NCBI GenBank assembly: GCA_963836265.1
Contig: CAWIIO010000003.1
Span: forward strand, 62,001-126,000
Direction of reading: 5' to 3'
Source: CAIWHR01 sp963836265
Lineage (GTDB): Bacteria; Pseudomonadota; Gammaproteobacteria; Burkholderiales; Casimicrobiaceae
Length of the DNA: 64,000 nt
Part shown: positions 45,258 to 56,917 of the stretch, piece after piece
Layout: every line of letters begins with the position of its first letter
How positions within the stretch are numbered: position 1 is the stretch's first letter
Notes under the pieces: model-generated
Told to the model about the DNA's origin: nothing
The model's input: the letters and a program-made list of their open reading frames with translations, nothing else
The model's database searches: none
Translations under genes and position numbers: made by a program

Positions 45258-47923
45258 CACCTGGCGGGGAGGGGCTCGACGCTGGCGTCGAAGAGCGTCT
45301 CGAGCCAGCGCCGAGCTTCCCCCATCGCCGTCTCGTAGGAAAGCGTGCGGCCGTCAGCGTCGGCGGCAGCGAACGCGTCCGTGTCGAGTGCCTCGCGCGC
45401 GTTTGCGATCAGCGGCGCGAGAAACGCTTCATCGGCGGGGTCACGGTGCAGGCCCGTACGCTGCGCCTGCGCCTCGGCCGCACCGAAAAATCGCGCCGCG
45501 CGATCCCACGTCCCCCGCGATGCACCAAGCCCGGCGGTGACCTCCAGCACGCTCTGGCCGATCAGCTGGAGACCGATTTTCTCCGCAATGGCAAGCGCTT
45601 CGAGAAGCAGGTCCCTCGCGGCATCGCCTACGCCGCGGCCGATCGACACCATCGCCAGATTGAGAAGGGCCGCGGCGATGCTCTCGTGATCACCAAGCTC
45701 TCGAGCAAGCGCCAGAACATCCCGGTAAAGCGGTTCCGCGCGATCGAGGCTTCCCTCCGCACGATGGAGCTGCGCCAGGGAATTGAGCGCGCCCGCGAGC
45801 TCGCGCCGGTTTCCCTGCGCGCGCGCCAAGGCGAGCGCCTCTTCGTAATAGCGGTGAGCCGACCCCGCATCGCCCTGCCCAAGCGATGCCATCCCAAGTG
45901 GCTGAAGAGCCCGAGCGACCATGCCTTCGTTCCCGATTTCCCGGGCGATCGAAACGCATTCTTCGAGGTAGCCTCGTGCCTCCCCGTAGCGGCCCATCCA
46001 GCAGCCGAGCTGACCTGCATCGAACAGCGCGTGGCACCGGTCAAGGCCCCGATCCTGGGTGCCCGGTCGAGCCAGCGCCTCCAACGTCACCCGATATCCC
46101 AGCCCAGGAAGCCCTCGAATGATCCAGTAACGCCTTATCGCGGTAACAAGCCGCAGCCCCCACTCGGCCCCGCCTTCGGCGCGCCCGGCCCATGCATGCG
46201 CCGCCAGAATATTCTCCCGCTCCAGATCGAGCCGCGCGAGCCACGTTCCCTGTTCCGGACCGACGAGTTCGGGCCTCGCCTTTTCCGCGAGCGCGAGATA
46301 GAACTGAAGGTGCCGCGCGCGAGCCTCGCCAGCCTCATCGGACTCGTCGAGCCGCTCCTGCGCGTACTGGCGCACGGTTTCGAGCATCGTGTAGCGCTCG
46401 CGCTCGGCGTCCATGACGACCAGCGATTTTTCGACCAGGCGTGCCAGCAGATCGAGAACGTCGGCTTCGACGATGGCGCTTCCACTGCCCACCGCCTCGG
46501 CCCCCTCGAGCGTCCAGCCCCCGGCGAACACCGCGAGGCGGCGGAAAAGGATTCGCTCCTTCTCGGTCAAAAGGTCGTAGCTCCAGTCGATCAGCGCACG
46601 CAAGGTTTGCTGACGCGGCAGCGCCGTCTTGTCGCCGCTGACCAGCAGCCGGAACCGGTCCGTCAGGCGCTCGGCGATCCTTTCCACCGAGAGGGCGCGC
46701 AGGCGCGCGGCGGCGAGCTCGATCGCGAGCGGGATTCCATCCAGGTGCCGGCAGATCTCGGCCACCGCGACGGCATTCCTGCCGGTGACGCGAAACGACG
46801 GCTGCGCTGCGACCGCGCGCTCGACGAACAGGTGCACCGCCTCGAATTGCATCAGCGTTTCGGCGGCGACAGTCTGGCTGGCATCGGGGACGGCGAGTGC
46901 CGGCATCGGATAGCTCGCCTCGCCGGCGACGTGCAGCGGCTCGCGGCTGGACGCGAGGATCTTGAGATGCGGGCCTGCTTGCAGCATCTCCTTGGCGAGA
47001 TCGGCGCAGGCGCGGACCAGGTGCTCGCAATTGTCCAGAACGAGCAGCAGGCGTCGGTCCTTGACCGCTTTCATCACCGCCTCGCTTACGGGGCGGCCCG
47101 CTTCCTCCTTGATCCCTAGGACGCTCGCCACCGCCTGCGGGACCATCCGCGCATCGGCAATGGCCGCCAGCTCCACGAACCACACGCCGTCCGGATAGTC
47201 GTCCATGACATCGGCAGCGAGCTGCAGCGAAAGGCGCGTCTTGCCGAGGCCGCCGGCACCGAGCAGCGTCAGAAGCCGCGTCGTCGCGAGCAATCCCTTC
47301 ACTTCGCTGAGCTCGCGCCCGCGCCCGATGAACGAAGTCACCTGCTGCGGCAGGTTGTTGGGTGCCGCTTCGAGCGAGCGCAACGCCGGAAAATCCTGTC
47401 GGAGTCGCGGGTGCGTGAGCTGATAGACGTGCTCCGGACGCGCGAGGTCGCGCAGTCGGATCGTCCCGAGATCGCGAAGCGTGACGGCAGCGGGCAGCCG
47501 CTCGGCGACCAGCACCGCGACGGCCTGCGAGAGCAGGGCTTGTCCGCCGTGCGCGGCGCCCATGATGCGCGCCGCGCGATTGACTGCGCTACCGAAAAAG
47601 TCGTTGTCGCGGCGCTCGACCGCACCTGCATGCAATCCGCAGCGCACGCGCAGGGCGACACCGGCGGTCGCTTCGGGATCGTCGAGTGCCTGCAGCAGCT
47701 CGAGGACCGCGCGGACCGCATCGAGAGGATCCCCGAACGCGGCGTGAATGCCGTCGCCGCTCGTCTTCACGACGACTCCGCGATGGCCCTCCACCGCGGC
47801 GCGCGCGATCGCGTCGTGGCGTGTCAATGCCGGCCGCATCCGTGCGGGCTCTCGTTCCCACAGCGACGTACTGCCCTCGATGTCGGTGAAGAGAAACGTC
47901 GTAATCGCGGGATGCTCGAGCAC
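45254..47923 (-). CDS. Class III cyclase / STAND ATPase / TPR protein
   Basis: The 889-residue protein starts at GTG 8 nt after GGGGGA. Residues ~7-170: class III nucleotide cyclase with metal Asp14 (FTDIEGST) and Asp57 (SGDG), and the Asn115/Arg119 pair in GSAVNRAARI. Residues ~195-460: STAND/NB-ARC-like ATPase with P-loop GAGGLGKT (222-229) and Walker B LLLVLDNCEH (292-301). The remainder is a winged-helix-like region and TPR repeats (e.g. GDAGSAHRYYEEALALA). The layout resembles actinobacterial-type cyclase-LuxR regulators but lacks the C-terminal LuxR HTH. Cyclase motifs look intact; product (cAMP or cGMP) is unknown. It follows the FHA gene by 41 nt. Confidence 0.88.
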   Translation of the reverse strand: MLEHPAITTFLFTDIEGSTSLWEREPARMRPALTRHDAIARAAVEGHRGVVVKTSGDGIHAAFGDPLDAVRAVLELLQALDDPEATAGVALRVRCGLHAGAVERRDNDFFGSAVNRAARIMGAAHGGQALLSQAVAVLVAERLPAAVTLRDLGTIRLRDLARPEHVYQLTHPRLRQDFPALRSLEAAPNNLPQQVTSFIGRGRELSEVKGLLATTRLLTLLGAGGLGKTRLSLQLAADVMDDYPDGVWFVELAAIADARMVPQAVASVLGIKEEAGRPVSEAVMKAVKDRRLLLVLDNCEHLVRACADLAKEMLQAGPHLKILASSREPLHVAGEASYPMPALAVPDASQTVAAETLMQFEAVHLFVERAVAAQPSFRVTGRNAVAVAEICRHLDGIPLAIELAAARLRALSVERIAERLTDRFRLLVSGDKTALPRQQTLRALIDWSYDLLTEKERILFRRLAVFAGGWTLEGAEAVGSGSAIVEADVLDLLARLVEKSLVVMDAERERYTMLETVRQYAQERLDESDEAGEARARHLQFYLALAEKARPELVGPEQGTWLARLDLERENILAAHAWAGRAEGGAEWGLRLVTAIRRYWIIRGLPGLGYRVTLEALARPGTQDRGLDRCHALFDAGQLGCWMGRYGEARGYLEECVSIAREIGNEGMVARALQPLGMASLGQGDAGSAHRYYEEALALARAQGNRRELAGALNSLAQLHRAEGSLDRAEPLYRDVLALARELGDHESIAAALLNLAMVSIGRGVGDAARDLLLEALAIAEKIGLQLIGQSVLEVTAGLGASRGTWDRAARFFGAAEAQAQRTGLHRDPADEAFLAPLIANAREALDTDAFAAADADGRTLSYETAMGEARRWLETLFDASVEPLPARC

Positions 47924-47964
47924 GCCGGATTCCCCCTTGTAGCGGCTATCGGAAGACGGTTGCC

Positions 47965-48942
47965 CTACTCGTCGGAGTCGAAGCCCGAGAAAAAATCGCC
48001 GGCGGGCGGCTCTTCCTTGCGCGCGCGGTCGAGCTTTGCCTGCAAGCGTTTGGCATCGGCGAAAAATGCTGCGTCGGTTTGCGGAGGCACGATCCGCAGC
48101 ATCGGCGGCTTCAGGTCGCGCAGATACGACTGTTGCGTCACCCAGGCACGCATCTCGGATTGGGCCAACGCTTGGGCACCGATCACCGCCACGGCCAGGC
48201 CGCCGACGACGCCGGCCTTGAGCTTCAGGCGCGCCGGCCCAATTTCGCGCAGGTGCAAGAAGCACAACACGGCAAACAACCCCCATGCGCCGACGTACGA
48301 ATAGTCCGCAAGGACGCGCCACGACAGCGCGAACGCGCCGAGATCGCAGAGCTCCTCGTAGATCGACAACGCGAGCAGCATTGTCAGCGCGATGACGAAG
48401 TGGCGCTCGAAGCGCGCCTGGCCGGCGAAGATACGCGACAGCACCGCCCAGCTCGACGTCCAGGCGAGCAGCAGCACCAGGAGCAGCAGCGGCGGCAGCA
48501 GATAGCGCGAGGCCTGCGGTTCGGTGGTTTCGGAAAGCCACACGGAAACGAGCTCCAGTGCGATCACTGCGACCGCGAGTCCGAGCGCCAGGGGCCAGCT
48601 TCGTCCCATCGGGACGGTCTCGCGTTCGGCGGCAACCTCATGGCTCGCCTCGCGAATGCGCAGCTGCGTGCGACCGATGCGCAGCGGCCGATCGCCATCG
48701 ATTGCGACGCGCGGCACCCGGTCCCCGCTCTCGCCGACGAACAGTCCGTTCGCGCTCCCGAGGTCTTCGGCGACCAGCCTTCCGTCCTCGCCGCGGTACA
48801 CGCGAAGATGCCGCGGCGCGACGAACGGATCGTCGACGATCACGTCGTTGTCGTAGCTGCGGCCGATGCGCACCTCCGTGCCCTCGCACCGATGCCGCGC
48901 AACGACGTCGCGGTGCCGGGACAGGATTTCGACCCAGATCAT
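47965..48942 (-). CDS. FHA-domain membrane protein
   Basis: The 325-residue protein has an N-terminal FHA domain (residues ~20-95) with RIGRSYDNDVIVDDPFVAPRH and LGSANGLFV. The usual pThr-contacting Ser before xxH is Ala in this copy, while Arg28 and the SxNG motif remain. Five hydrophobic segments follow (~112-132, 143-170, 178-205, 212-230, 242-260), then a charged cytoplasmic-looking tail. It fits a phospho-dependent scaffold at the inner membrane. Its ATG overlaps the upstream protease stop (ATGA), indicating coupled expression. Confidence 0.85.
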   Translation of the reverse strand: MIWVEILSRHRDVVARHRCEGTEVRIGRSYDNDVIVDDPFVAPRHLRVYRGEDGRLVAEDLGSANGLFVGESGDRVPRVAIDGDRPLRIGRTQLRIREASHEVAAERETVPMGRSWPLALGLAVAVIALELVSVWLSETTEPQASRYLLPPLLLLVLLLAWTSSWAVLSRIFAGQARFERHFVIALTMLLALSIYEELCDLGAFALSWRVLADYSYVGAWGLFAVLCFLHLREIGPARLKLKAGVVGGLAVAVIGAQALAQSEMRAWVTQQSYLRDLKPPMLRIVPPQTDAAFFADAKRLQAKLDRARKEEPPAGDFFSGFDSDE

Positions 48943-50322
48943 TTGGCCCCCGCCGTCCGGGCGGCATCGGGAACCCAGTCGATCGCACCCAAAAACCGGC
49001 GGCCGAGGAAGAGCGCGTTCCCGTAGGTGATGCCGCGCATGTTGAGACGCGATACCAGCGCCTCGCGGTCACGGTCTTCGGTGACAGCGGTCACCGAAAC
49101 GTCGTAGAGGCCGTCGAAATCGCGATAGGCCCTCGCGCACCACACCGCGCGGAGCACCGGGCGGTCGGCGTCGCCCGCGAAGGTCAGGAAGTTCTCGTGG
49201 CAGCGTTGCTGCGTCAGGCGCTTCTTGCCCGAGTTGGCCAGCCACGCGGGACGCATCTGCTGCGACAGAAACGCCGCGAACTGGAAGGGGTTCAAGTCAA
49301 CGCTTTTCACGAGCGAATGCGTGAATTCGACCTGGCCGGTCTGAAGGTCGCCGGCGGATGAACACCGACGTGCGCGAGCTGCAGCTGGTCGTGCTGACCA
49401 GCGCGCGCGGCTTGGGCATTGCGTCGGCATTGGTTCGCGCCCAGCAGTTGAGCCACGACACGGCGCTCTCGGGTGCGCGATAGGGGCCGAACGTCAAAGG
49501 CCGGAATCCTTGGTCGCCGACCGCCCTGAACAGGCCGGCCTGCCAGGCGGTGAGCTGGCGGGTGATCTCCGCACGCGCATCGGTGGGCGTCAGCGGGGCG
49601 TTCTTGCGCGCGCGCTCGATCAGCGCCGCAGCATATTCCACCGGGACGAGGAAGCTCACGAGCTCGCCGTGCATTTGCTTGGCGACGTTGATGCCGGCGA
49701 TGCGCCCGTCGACGGTGACCGTCGGGCCGCCGCTCATCCCGGGGTTGAGGGCGCCCGAAAAATGGATCTGCTCGTTGTAGCTGTAATCGACGAGCCCGTT
49801 GTAGGTGCCTTCGACGATCGTAAATCCCAGGTCGAGCGGGTTACCCATTGCGAACAAGCGCTCGCCCTTGGGCAGCGTTCCCGCGAGCGCGCGCGGCTCG
49901 AACTCGAAAAACGACGCCGCCGGCTTGTCCAGACGCACGACGGCGAGATCGTTGACGATGTCGATCGCCTGCAGTTCGAGCGGTCCTCGCGAGCCGTCAG
50001 GGGCTGCGTACTCGAGCCGGTAGGTCGAAGGCTCCAGCGCGTATTGCGAGACGACGTGGTAGTTGGTGAGCGCGAGCCCGTCGGCGGTGACCAGAAGCCC
50101 GGAGCCGATCGACGATTGCCGGTCGGCGGTCTCGACAAGCGTGCGAATCTGCAGCAGTCGCGGCTTTGCGGCGGCATAGACCGATTCGGCGGCCGACGAC
50201 ATCGGCGCCGGAGCCACGGCGACGGGTGCGGGCGGCAAAGAGTTCGGGTTCGCCTCGGCCTGGGCAGCGACCGGTCCGGCGCTCGCCGCGGCCACGCAGA
50301 AGGTCAACGCAGCCAGGCGCAT
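48939..50322 (-). pseudogene. Exported trypsin-like serine protease, frameshifted
   Basis: The gene starts with signal peptide MRLAALTFCVAAASAGPVAA. The S1C-type protease domain has all triad residues: His89 in LTNYHVV, Asp125 in DIVNDLAVV, Ser197 in NPGMSGGP. After about residue 320 (TSVFI, near position 49365) homology continues in a different frame with GDLQTGQVEFTHSLVKSVDLNPFQFAAF through to GAK. Without a frameshift the protein ends at 49297 with an unrelated tail. Either a real frameshift mutation or a sequencing error inside a GC-rich CCGCCGGCG run. The protease domain itself is complete, so it may still be active. The stop of the second frame overlaps the FHA start. Confidence 0.8.
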
Positions 50323-50364
50323 CGTCGGTGCCCGACCGGTGCTCGGCGGCTTCGCACGCATCGG

Positions 50365-50613
50365 TCACGTCCCGCGCGTGACCCACATCACCAACGCGAC
50401 CAGCGCCAGCACGAAGACGAGCCCGGAGAGAAGACCGACGATGATCACGTGATGGAGCTTGATCGTCGTCGTGTCCTCCTGCATGTCCTTACCCTTGCGG
50501 ACGCCGAAGAAGCTCCAGAACACGGCACCGGCGACCTGCCGCAGCGTTGCCGGCTTCGGTTGCGGGGGCGGCGAGGAGTCGGCAGGGGCGGGCGACGAAG
50601 GATCGGCGGGCAT
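50365..50613 (-). CDS. DUF2970 small membrane protein
   Basis: The 82-residue protein has a Pro-rich N-terminus, then RQVAGAVFWSFFGVRKGKDMQEDTTTIKLHHVIIVG and one C-terminal membrane helix (~57-78), matching the DUF2970 family found chiefly in Betaproteobacteria. The function is unknown. It is 42 nt upstream of the protease start on the same strand. Confidence 0.85.
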   Translation of the reverse strand: MPADPSSPAPADSSPPPQPKPATLRQVAGAVFWSFFGVRKGKDMQEDTTTIKLHHVIIVGLLSGLVFVLALVALVMWVTRGT

Positions 50614-50833
50614 CTCTGTGGCACGGAAACCCGTTCGGAGGGATCAACGGATGTTATCACCCCGTCGTTCCGAAGGCGGTGTGCACGCGGCACCCCATGC
50701 CCGAGGCGCGCCGCGGAATGCTGTATCACCGCCGCGCAGTTCGGCGCGCGGGTTCGAGGACCTCCGGAAATCGCCCGCCAAGTTCAAGGCGCGCGACAGC
50801 GAGCAGAGCGGCCTGCTCACGACCCCGGGTTCC

Positions 50834-50986
50834 CTAGGCGCCGCCGGTCGTATCCTCGCCGAAGCGGTCACGGATACGGCTCTCGTCGAGTTCGCCGAAG
50901 GTGTACGACGCTTCGAGCCACATCACGTTGATGATGCCGAATGCGAGCGCTGCGGCGACCCCGAGTATCCACGCGAAGTACCACAT
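50834..50986 (-). CDS. cydX: Cytochrome bd small subunit CydX
   Basis: This is a 50-codon gene 15 nt downstream of cydB. It begins MWYFAWILGVAAALAFGI, a close match to CydX/YbgT, then NVMWLEASYTFGEL and an acidic tail ending GGA. A single membrane helix spans residues ~3-24. RBS GGAG precedes the ATG. CydX stabilises the heme environment of cytochrome bd oxidase. Confidence 0.92.
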   Translation of the reverse strand: MWYFAWILGVAAALAFGIINVMWLEASYTFGELDESRIRDRFGEDTTGGA

Positions 50987-51001
50987 GGTGCGTTTTCTCC
51001 G

Positions 51002-52150
51002 TCAATAGAGCGCGGGGCCGCCCTCGCGCACGTCGCGCTCGGTAATCTTGCCTCGCATGACCCGGTAAATCCAGGCGGTATAGGCGAGGATCAGCGGCAG
51101 GAAAATCAGGACCGCCCAGAACATGATCTGCAACGTGCGGTGGCTCGAGACCGAGTCCCAGACGGTCAGGCTGCTTCGGGGATCGCTGGACGATGGCATG
51201 ATGAACGGGAAGAGCGCGAACCCTGCGGTCAGGACCACGCCCGCAATGCTCGCCGACGAGAACGTGAAGGCGACCATGGCGCGGCGCCTCGACGAGGCGA
51301 CGAGGGCCAGCAACGCGGCACCGATCGCCACCAGCGGCGCGACGATCGTCCAGGGGTGCAGTGCGTGCGCGTGCAACCAGCCGGACGGAACGCGCACGAC
51401 CGCCTTGGCGAGCGGAACGAAAGCGGCGTCGCGCGGTGGCATCGACGTTATCGCATAGCCGCCGATGCCGTTCGCGATCCAGACCCCGGCGCCGGCAAAC
51501 GCGACGATGAAGAGCGCGCCGGCAAGGCGGGCAGCGATAATCGCCCGCCGCTGCACTGTGCCTTCGGTGCGCAGCTGCAGATAGACGGCGCCGTGCATCG
51601 TCAGCATGGCGACGCTCACCACGCCGGCGAGGAGTCCGAACGGATTGAGGAGGTCGATGAAGGATCCCGTGTAGCTCACGCGCAGATCGGTGTCGAATTG
51701 GAACGGGACGCCCTGCAGCAGGTTGCCGAAGGCGACCCCGAAGACGAGCGCCGGCACGGTGCCGCCGACGAAGAGCCCCCAGTCCCACACGTTGCGCCAG
51801 CGCGGATCGGGCACCTTGCTGCGATAGTCGAAGCCGACGGGACGAAGCAGGAGCGCGAACAACGTCAGAATCAGCGCGACGTAAAAGCCCGAAAACGCGG
51901 TCGCGTAGACGAGCGGCCACGCCGCGAACGTCGCGCCGCCTGCGGTGATGAACCAGACCTGGTTGCCTTCCCAGTGCGGACCGATGGTGTTCAGCACCAC
52001 CCGGCGCTCGTCGTCCTTCCGCCCGACGAAAGGCAGCAGCGTGCCGATACCGAGATCCATGCCGTCCATGATCGCGAAGCCGACGAGCAGGACGCCGACG
52101 AAGAGCCACCAGATGACCTTCAGCGTCGCGTAATCGAATACATAGATCAT
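51002..52150 (-). CDS. cydB: Cytochrome bd ubiquinol oxidase subunit II
   Basis: The 382-residue polytopic subunit pairs with CydA in the high-affinity, non-pumping terminal oxidase. The family N-terminus IWWLFVGVLLVGFAIMDGMDLGIGTLLPF and GPHWEGNQVWFITAGGATFAAWP are clear. Its ATG overlaps the cydA stop (ATGA at 52147-52150). It is near full length against E. coli CydB (379). Confidence 0.96.
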   Translation of the reverse strand: MIYVFDYATLKVIWWLFVGVLLVGFAIMDGMDLGIGTLLPFVGRKDDERRVVLNTIGPHWEGNQVWFITAGGATFAAWPLVYATAFSGFYVALILTLFALLLRPVGFDYRSKVPDPRWRNVWDWGLFVGGTVPALVFGVAFGNLLQGVPFQFDTDLRVSYTGSFIDLLNPFGLLAGVVSVAMLTMHGAVYLQLRTEGTVQRRAIIAARLAGALFIVAFAGAGVWIANGIGGYAITSMPPRDAAFVPLAKAVVRVPSGWLHAHALHPWTIVAPLVAIGAALLALVASSRRRAMVAFTFSSASIAGVVLTAGFALFPFIMPSSSDPRSSLTVWDSVSSHRTLQIMFWAVLIFLPLILAYTAWIYRVMRGKITERDVREGGPALY

Positions 52151-53721
52151 ACCGACCCCGCGAGCGTCGTTTGCCTCGACTCGAAGTGATAACGGCCGGT
52201 CCCGAGGGAAGACGGACCGAGGCGCGCGTACTTGAACATCAGGAAGAGCTCGACGATGAGCAATCCCGTATAGAACGCGACGAAGCCGGCGAGGCTGAAC
52301 CACAACTGGCCGGTCGTAACCGACGAGACCGAGAGATGCGTCGGCAGCACCTCGCTGATCGACCACGGCTGGCGACCGTATTCGGCGACGATCCAGCCCA
52401 GTTCCGCCGCGACCCACGGCAACGGAATGCTCCACAGCGCGAGGTGCATGAGCCAGCGATTGTCGGCGAGATGGCGCCGCGCGAGTACGATAAACGCAGC
52501 GGCGAAAAGGAACAGAAACCACAAGCCGAGTCCGACCATGATCCGGAACGACCAAAACAGTACGGCGACCTTTGGAATCGTGTCGTCGACGGTGGCGCGG
52601 ATCTGCTCCGGGGTGGCATCGACGACATTGGGCGCGTATTTCTTGAGGAGCAGGCCGTAGCCGAGGTCGGGCTTGAGCCTCGTCAGCTCGGCAATGGCCG
52701 CGGGCGAGCGGTCGCCCGCCTTGATCCGCGCGAGCGCGGCGTAGGCTTCCATCCCATTGCGAATGCGCATTTCGTGCTCACGCTTCAGGTCCTTGATGCC
52801 GGTTACCGGCGTGTCGACCGAGCGGGTCGCGATCAGGCCCATCAGCCACGGGATCCTGACGGCGAAATGCGTCTGTTCCGCTGCCTGATCGGGAAATCCG
52901 AACACGGTGAACGATGCGGGGGGCTTTTCGGTCTCCCACTCGGCTTCGATCGCGGCGAGCTTCACCTTCTGCACTTCGCCCGCGGTGTAACCGGACTCGT
53001 CTCCCAGCACGATGACCGAGATCGCCGAGGCGAGCCCGAAGCCGGCGGCCACGGCGAACGAGCGGATCGCGAACGATGGGTCGCGCCCCCGCAGCAGGTA
53101 ATACGACGAGATGCCGAGCACGAACAGCGACGCCGCGACGTAGCCCGCGGCGACGGTGTGGACGAACTTGGCGCCGGCGACCGGATTGAACAGCAGAGCG
53201 TAGAAGCTCGTGAGCTCCATCCGCATCGTATCGGGGTTGAACTCGGCGCCGACGGGGTTCTGCATCCACGCGTTGGCGATCAGGATCCACACGGCGGACA
53301 GGTTCGACCCGAGCGCGACCAGAAACGTCATCAGCAGGTGCTGGACCTTGCCGAGCCTGTTCCAGCCGAAGAAGAACATGCCGACGAACGTCGACTCGAG
53401 GAAGAAGGCCATCAACCCTTCGATCGCGAGCGGCGCGCCGAAGATGTCGCCGACGTAATGCGAGTAATAAGCCCAGTTGGTCCCGAACTGGAACTCGAGC
53501 GTAAGGCCGGTCGCGACTCCCATCACGAAGTTGATGCCGAAGAGCTTCCCCCAGAACCGCGTCATGTCGCGGTAGATCTCCTTGCCCGTCATCACGTAGA
53601 CGGATTCCATGATGACCAGGATCCACGACAACCCCAGCGTCAGCGGAACGAACAGGAAGTGGTAGAGCGCCGTGGCCGCGAACTGCAGTCGCGACAGGTC
53701 GACGACGTCAAGGATCGGCAT
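52147..53721 (-). CDS. cydA: Cytochrome bd ubiquinol oxidase subunit I
   Basis: The 524-residue heme subunit oxidises ubiquinol and reduces O2 under low oxygen. The heme b595/d His is in the N-terminal LSRLQFAATALYHFLFVPLTLGLS. The quinol loop is present in its long form (about residues 250-390), as in E. coli. The GRQPWSISEVLPT signature lies in the C-terminal third. Its start codon region is overlapped by the cydP 3' end. Confidence 0.96.
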   Translation of the reverse strand: MPILDVVDLSRLQFAATALYHFLFVPLTLGLSWILVIMESVYVMTGKEIYRDMTRFWGKLFGINFVMGVATGLTLEFQFGTNWAYYSHYVGDIFGAPLAIEGLMAFFLESTFVGMFFFGWNRLGKVQHLLMTFLVALGSNLSAVWILIANAWMQNPVGAEFNPDTMRMELTSFYALLFNPVAGAKFVHTVAAGYVAASLFVLGISSYYLLRGRDPSFAIRSFAVAAGFGLASAISVIVLGDESGYTAGEVQKVKLAAIEAEWETEKPPASFTVFGFPDQAAEQTHFAVRIPWLMGLIATRSVDTPVTGIKDLKREHEMRIRNGMEAYAALARIKAGDRSPAAIAELTRLKPDLGYGLLLKKYAPNVVDATPEQIRATVDDTIPKVAVLFWSFRIMVGLGLWFLFLFAAAFIVLARRHLADNRWLMHLALWSIPLPWVAAELGWIVAEYGRQPWSISEVLPTHLSVSSVTTGQLWFSLAGFVAFYTGLLIVELFLMFKYARLGPSSLGTGRYHFESRQTTLAGSV

Positions 53722-53959
53722 CCGGGGCTTTCGGGGCGAGGACGCGATCGGCAACCTGCCCCGGATCCATTGCCATGTCCGGCGCGGCAGGTCCGCGGAA
53801 AAAGGCGAGCCATAGCAGCGTGAGCGCCGCCGCCTTGAGCGCCAGGACGACGACGACATCGCGGGCGAGGCGGGTCGTCGGACGGCCTCCCGGGAGTCTC
53901 GTGGACGGGGCGGTGCCGCGGCCCGGCGGCTCGAGCGCCGGGTGACGAAGTGCAGGCAT
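53708..53959 (-). CDS. cydP: Cytochrome bd accessory small protein CydP
   Basis: The 83-residue protein has a Pro/Arg-rich N-terminus. It then has RLARDVVVVLALKAAALTLLWLAFFRGP, a single membrane helix with the pattern of CydP, the small protein encoded just upstream of cydAB in many Proteobacteria. It overlaps the cydA start by 14 bp. The first ~30 residues may be untranslated if a downstream start is used. Confidence 0.75.
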   Translation of the reverse strand: MPALRHPALEPPGRGTAPSTRLPGGRPTTRLARDVVVVLALKAAALTLLWLAFFRGPAAPDMAMDPGQVADRVLAPKAPDADP

Positions 53960-54063
53960 GACGGACCATTATTGCGCCCGCGGGACCCGGCCGTCGAGAG
54001 CTTCGTGGGGACGGGGCGGCACGGCGGAGCTGGCGCCCAGTGGGAGGAGCGGCTTGGTCCATG

Positions 54064-54091
54064 CTTGAATCCGTCACCCAAGACCCCATGT
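54064..54091 (+). promoter_or_regulatory. Sigma-32 heat-shock promoter of clpB
   Basis: CTTGAAT (54064-54070) and CCCCATGT (54084-54091) are separated by 13 nt, an almost perfect RpoH promoter (CTTGAAA-N13-CCCCATNT). clpB begins 37 nt downstream. Heat-shock control of clpB by sigma-32 is well established. Confidence 0.92.
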
Positions 54092-54128
54092 CGGATGTAG
54101 TCTTTGACAAAGGTTATCGGGACCGATC

Positions 54129-56714
<2,586 letters not shown>

Positions 56715-56756
56715 CCCGGCGCCGGCGTCGCGCCGGGGACGAGACGGACCGTCTCG
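56715..56756 (+). terminator. Tandem hairpins after clpB
   Basis: CCCGGCGC/GCGCCGGG with a 7-nt loop (56715-56737) is followed by palindrome GAGACGG/CCGTCTC. There is no T-run, so intrinsic termination is uncertain. It is convergent with the DUF2917 gene. Confidence 0.4.
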
Positions 56757-56917
56757 CAGAGGCGGCGGGGCGGACCGCGCTCCGCGCCGCGACGTCTGCC
56801 GGGGATTCGCTTCCCGCCATCGAGACACCCTCGACGGTGCGGATCGTCGCGACGATCCTGATCCGGCGCATCCGCTTTGCAGCGCCGTCCCGCGCAACGG
56901 ACAGCGCGCCCTCGGCA

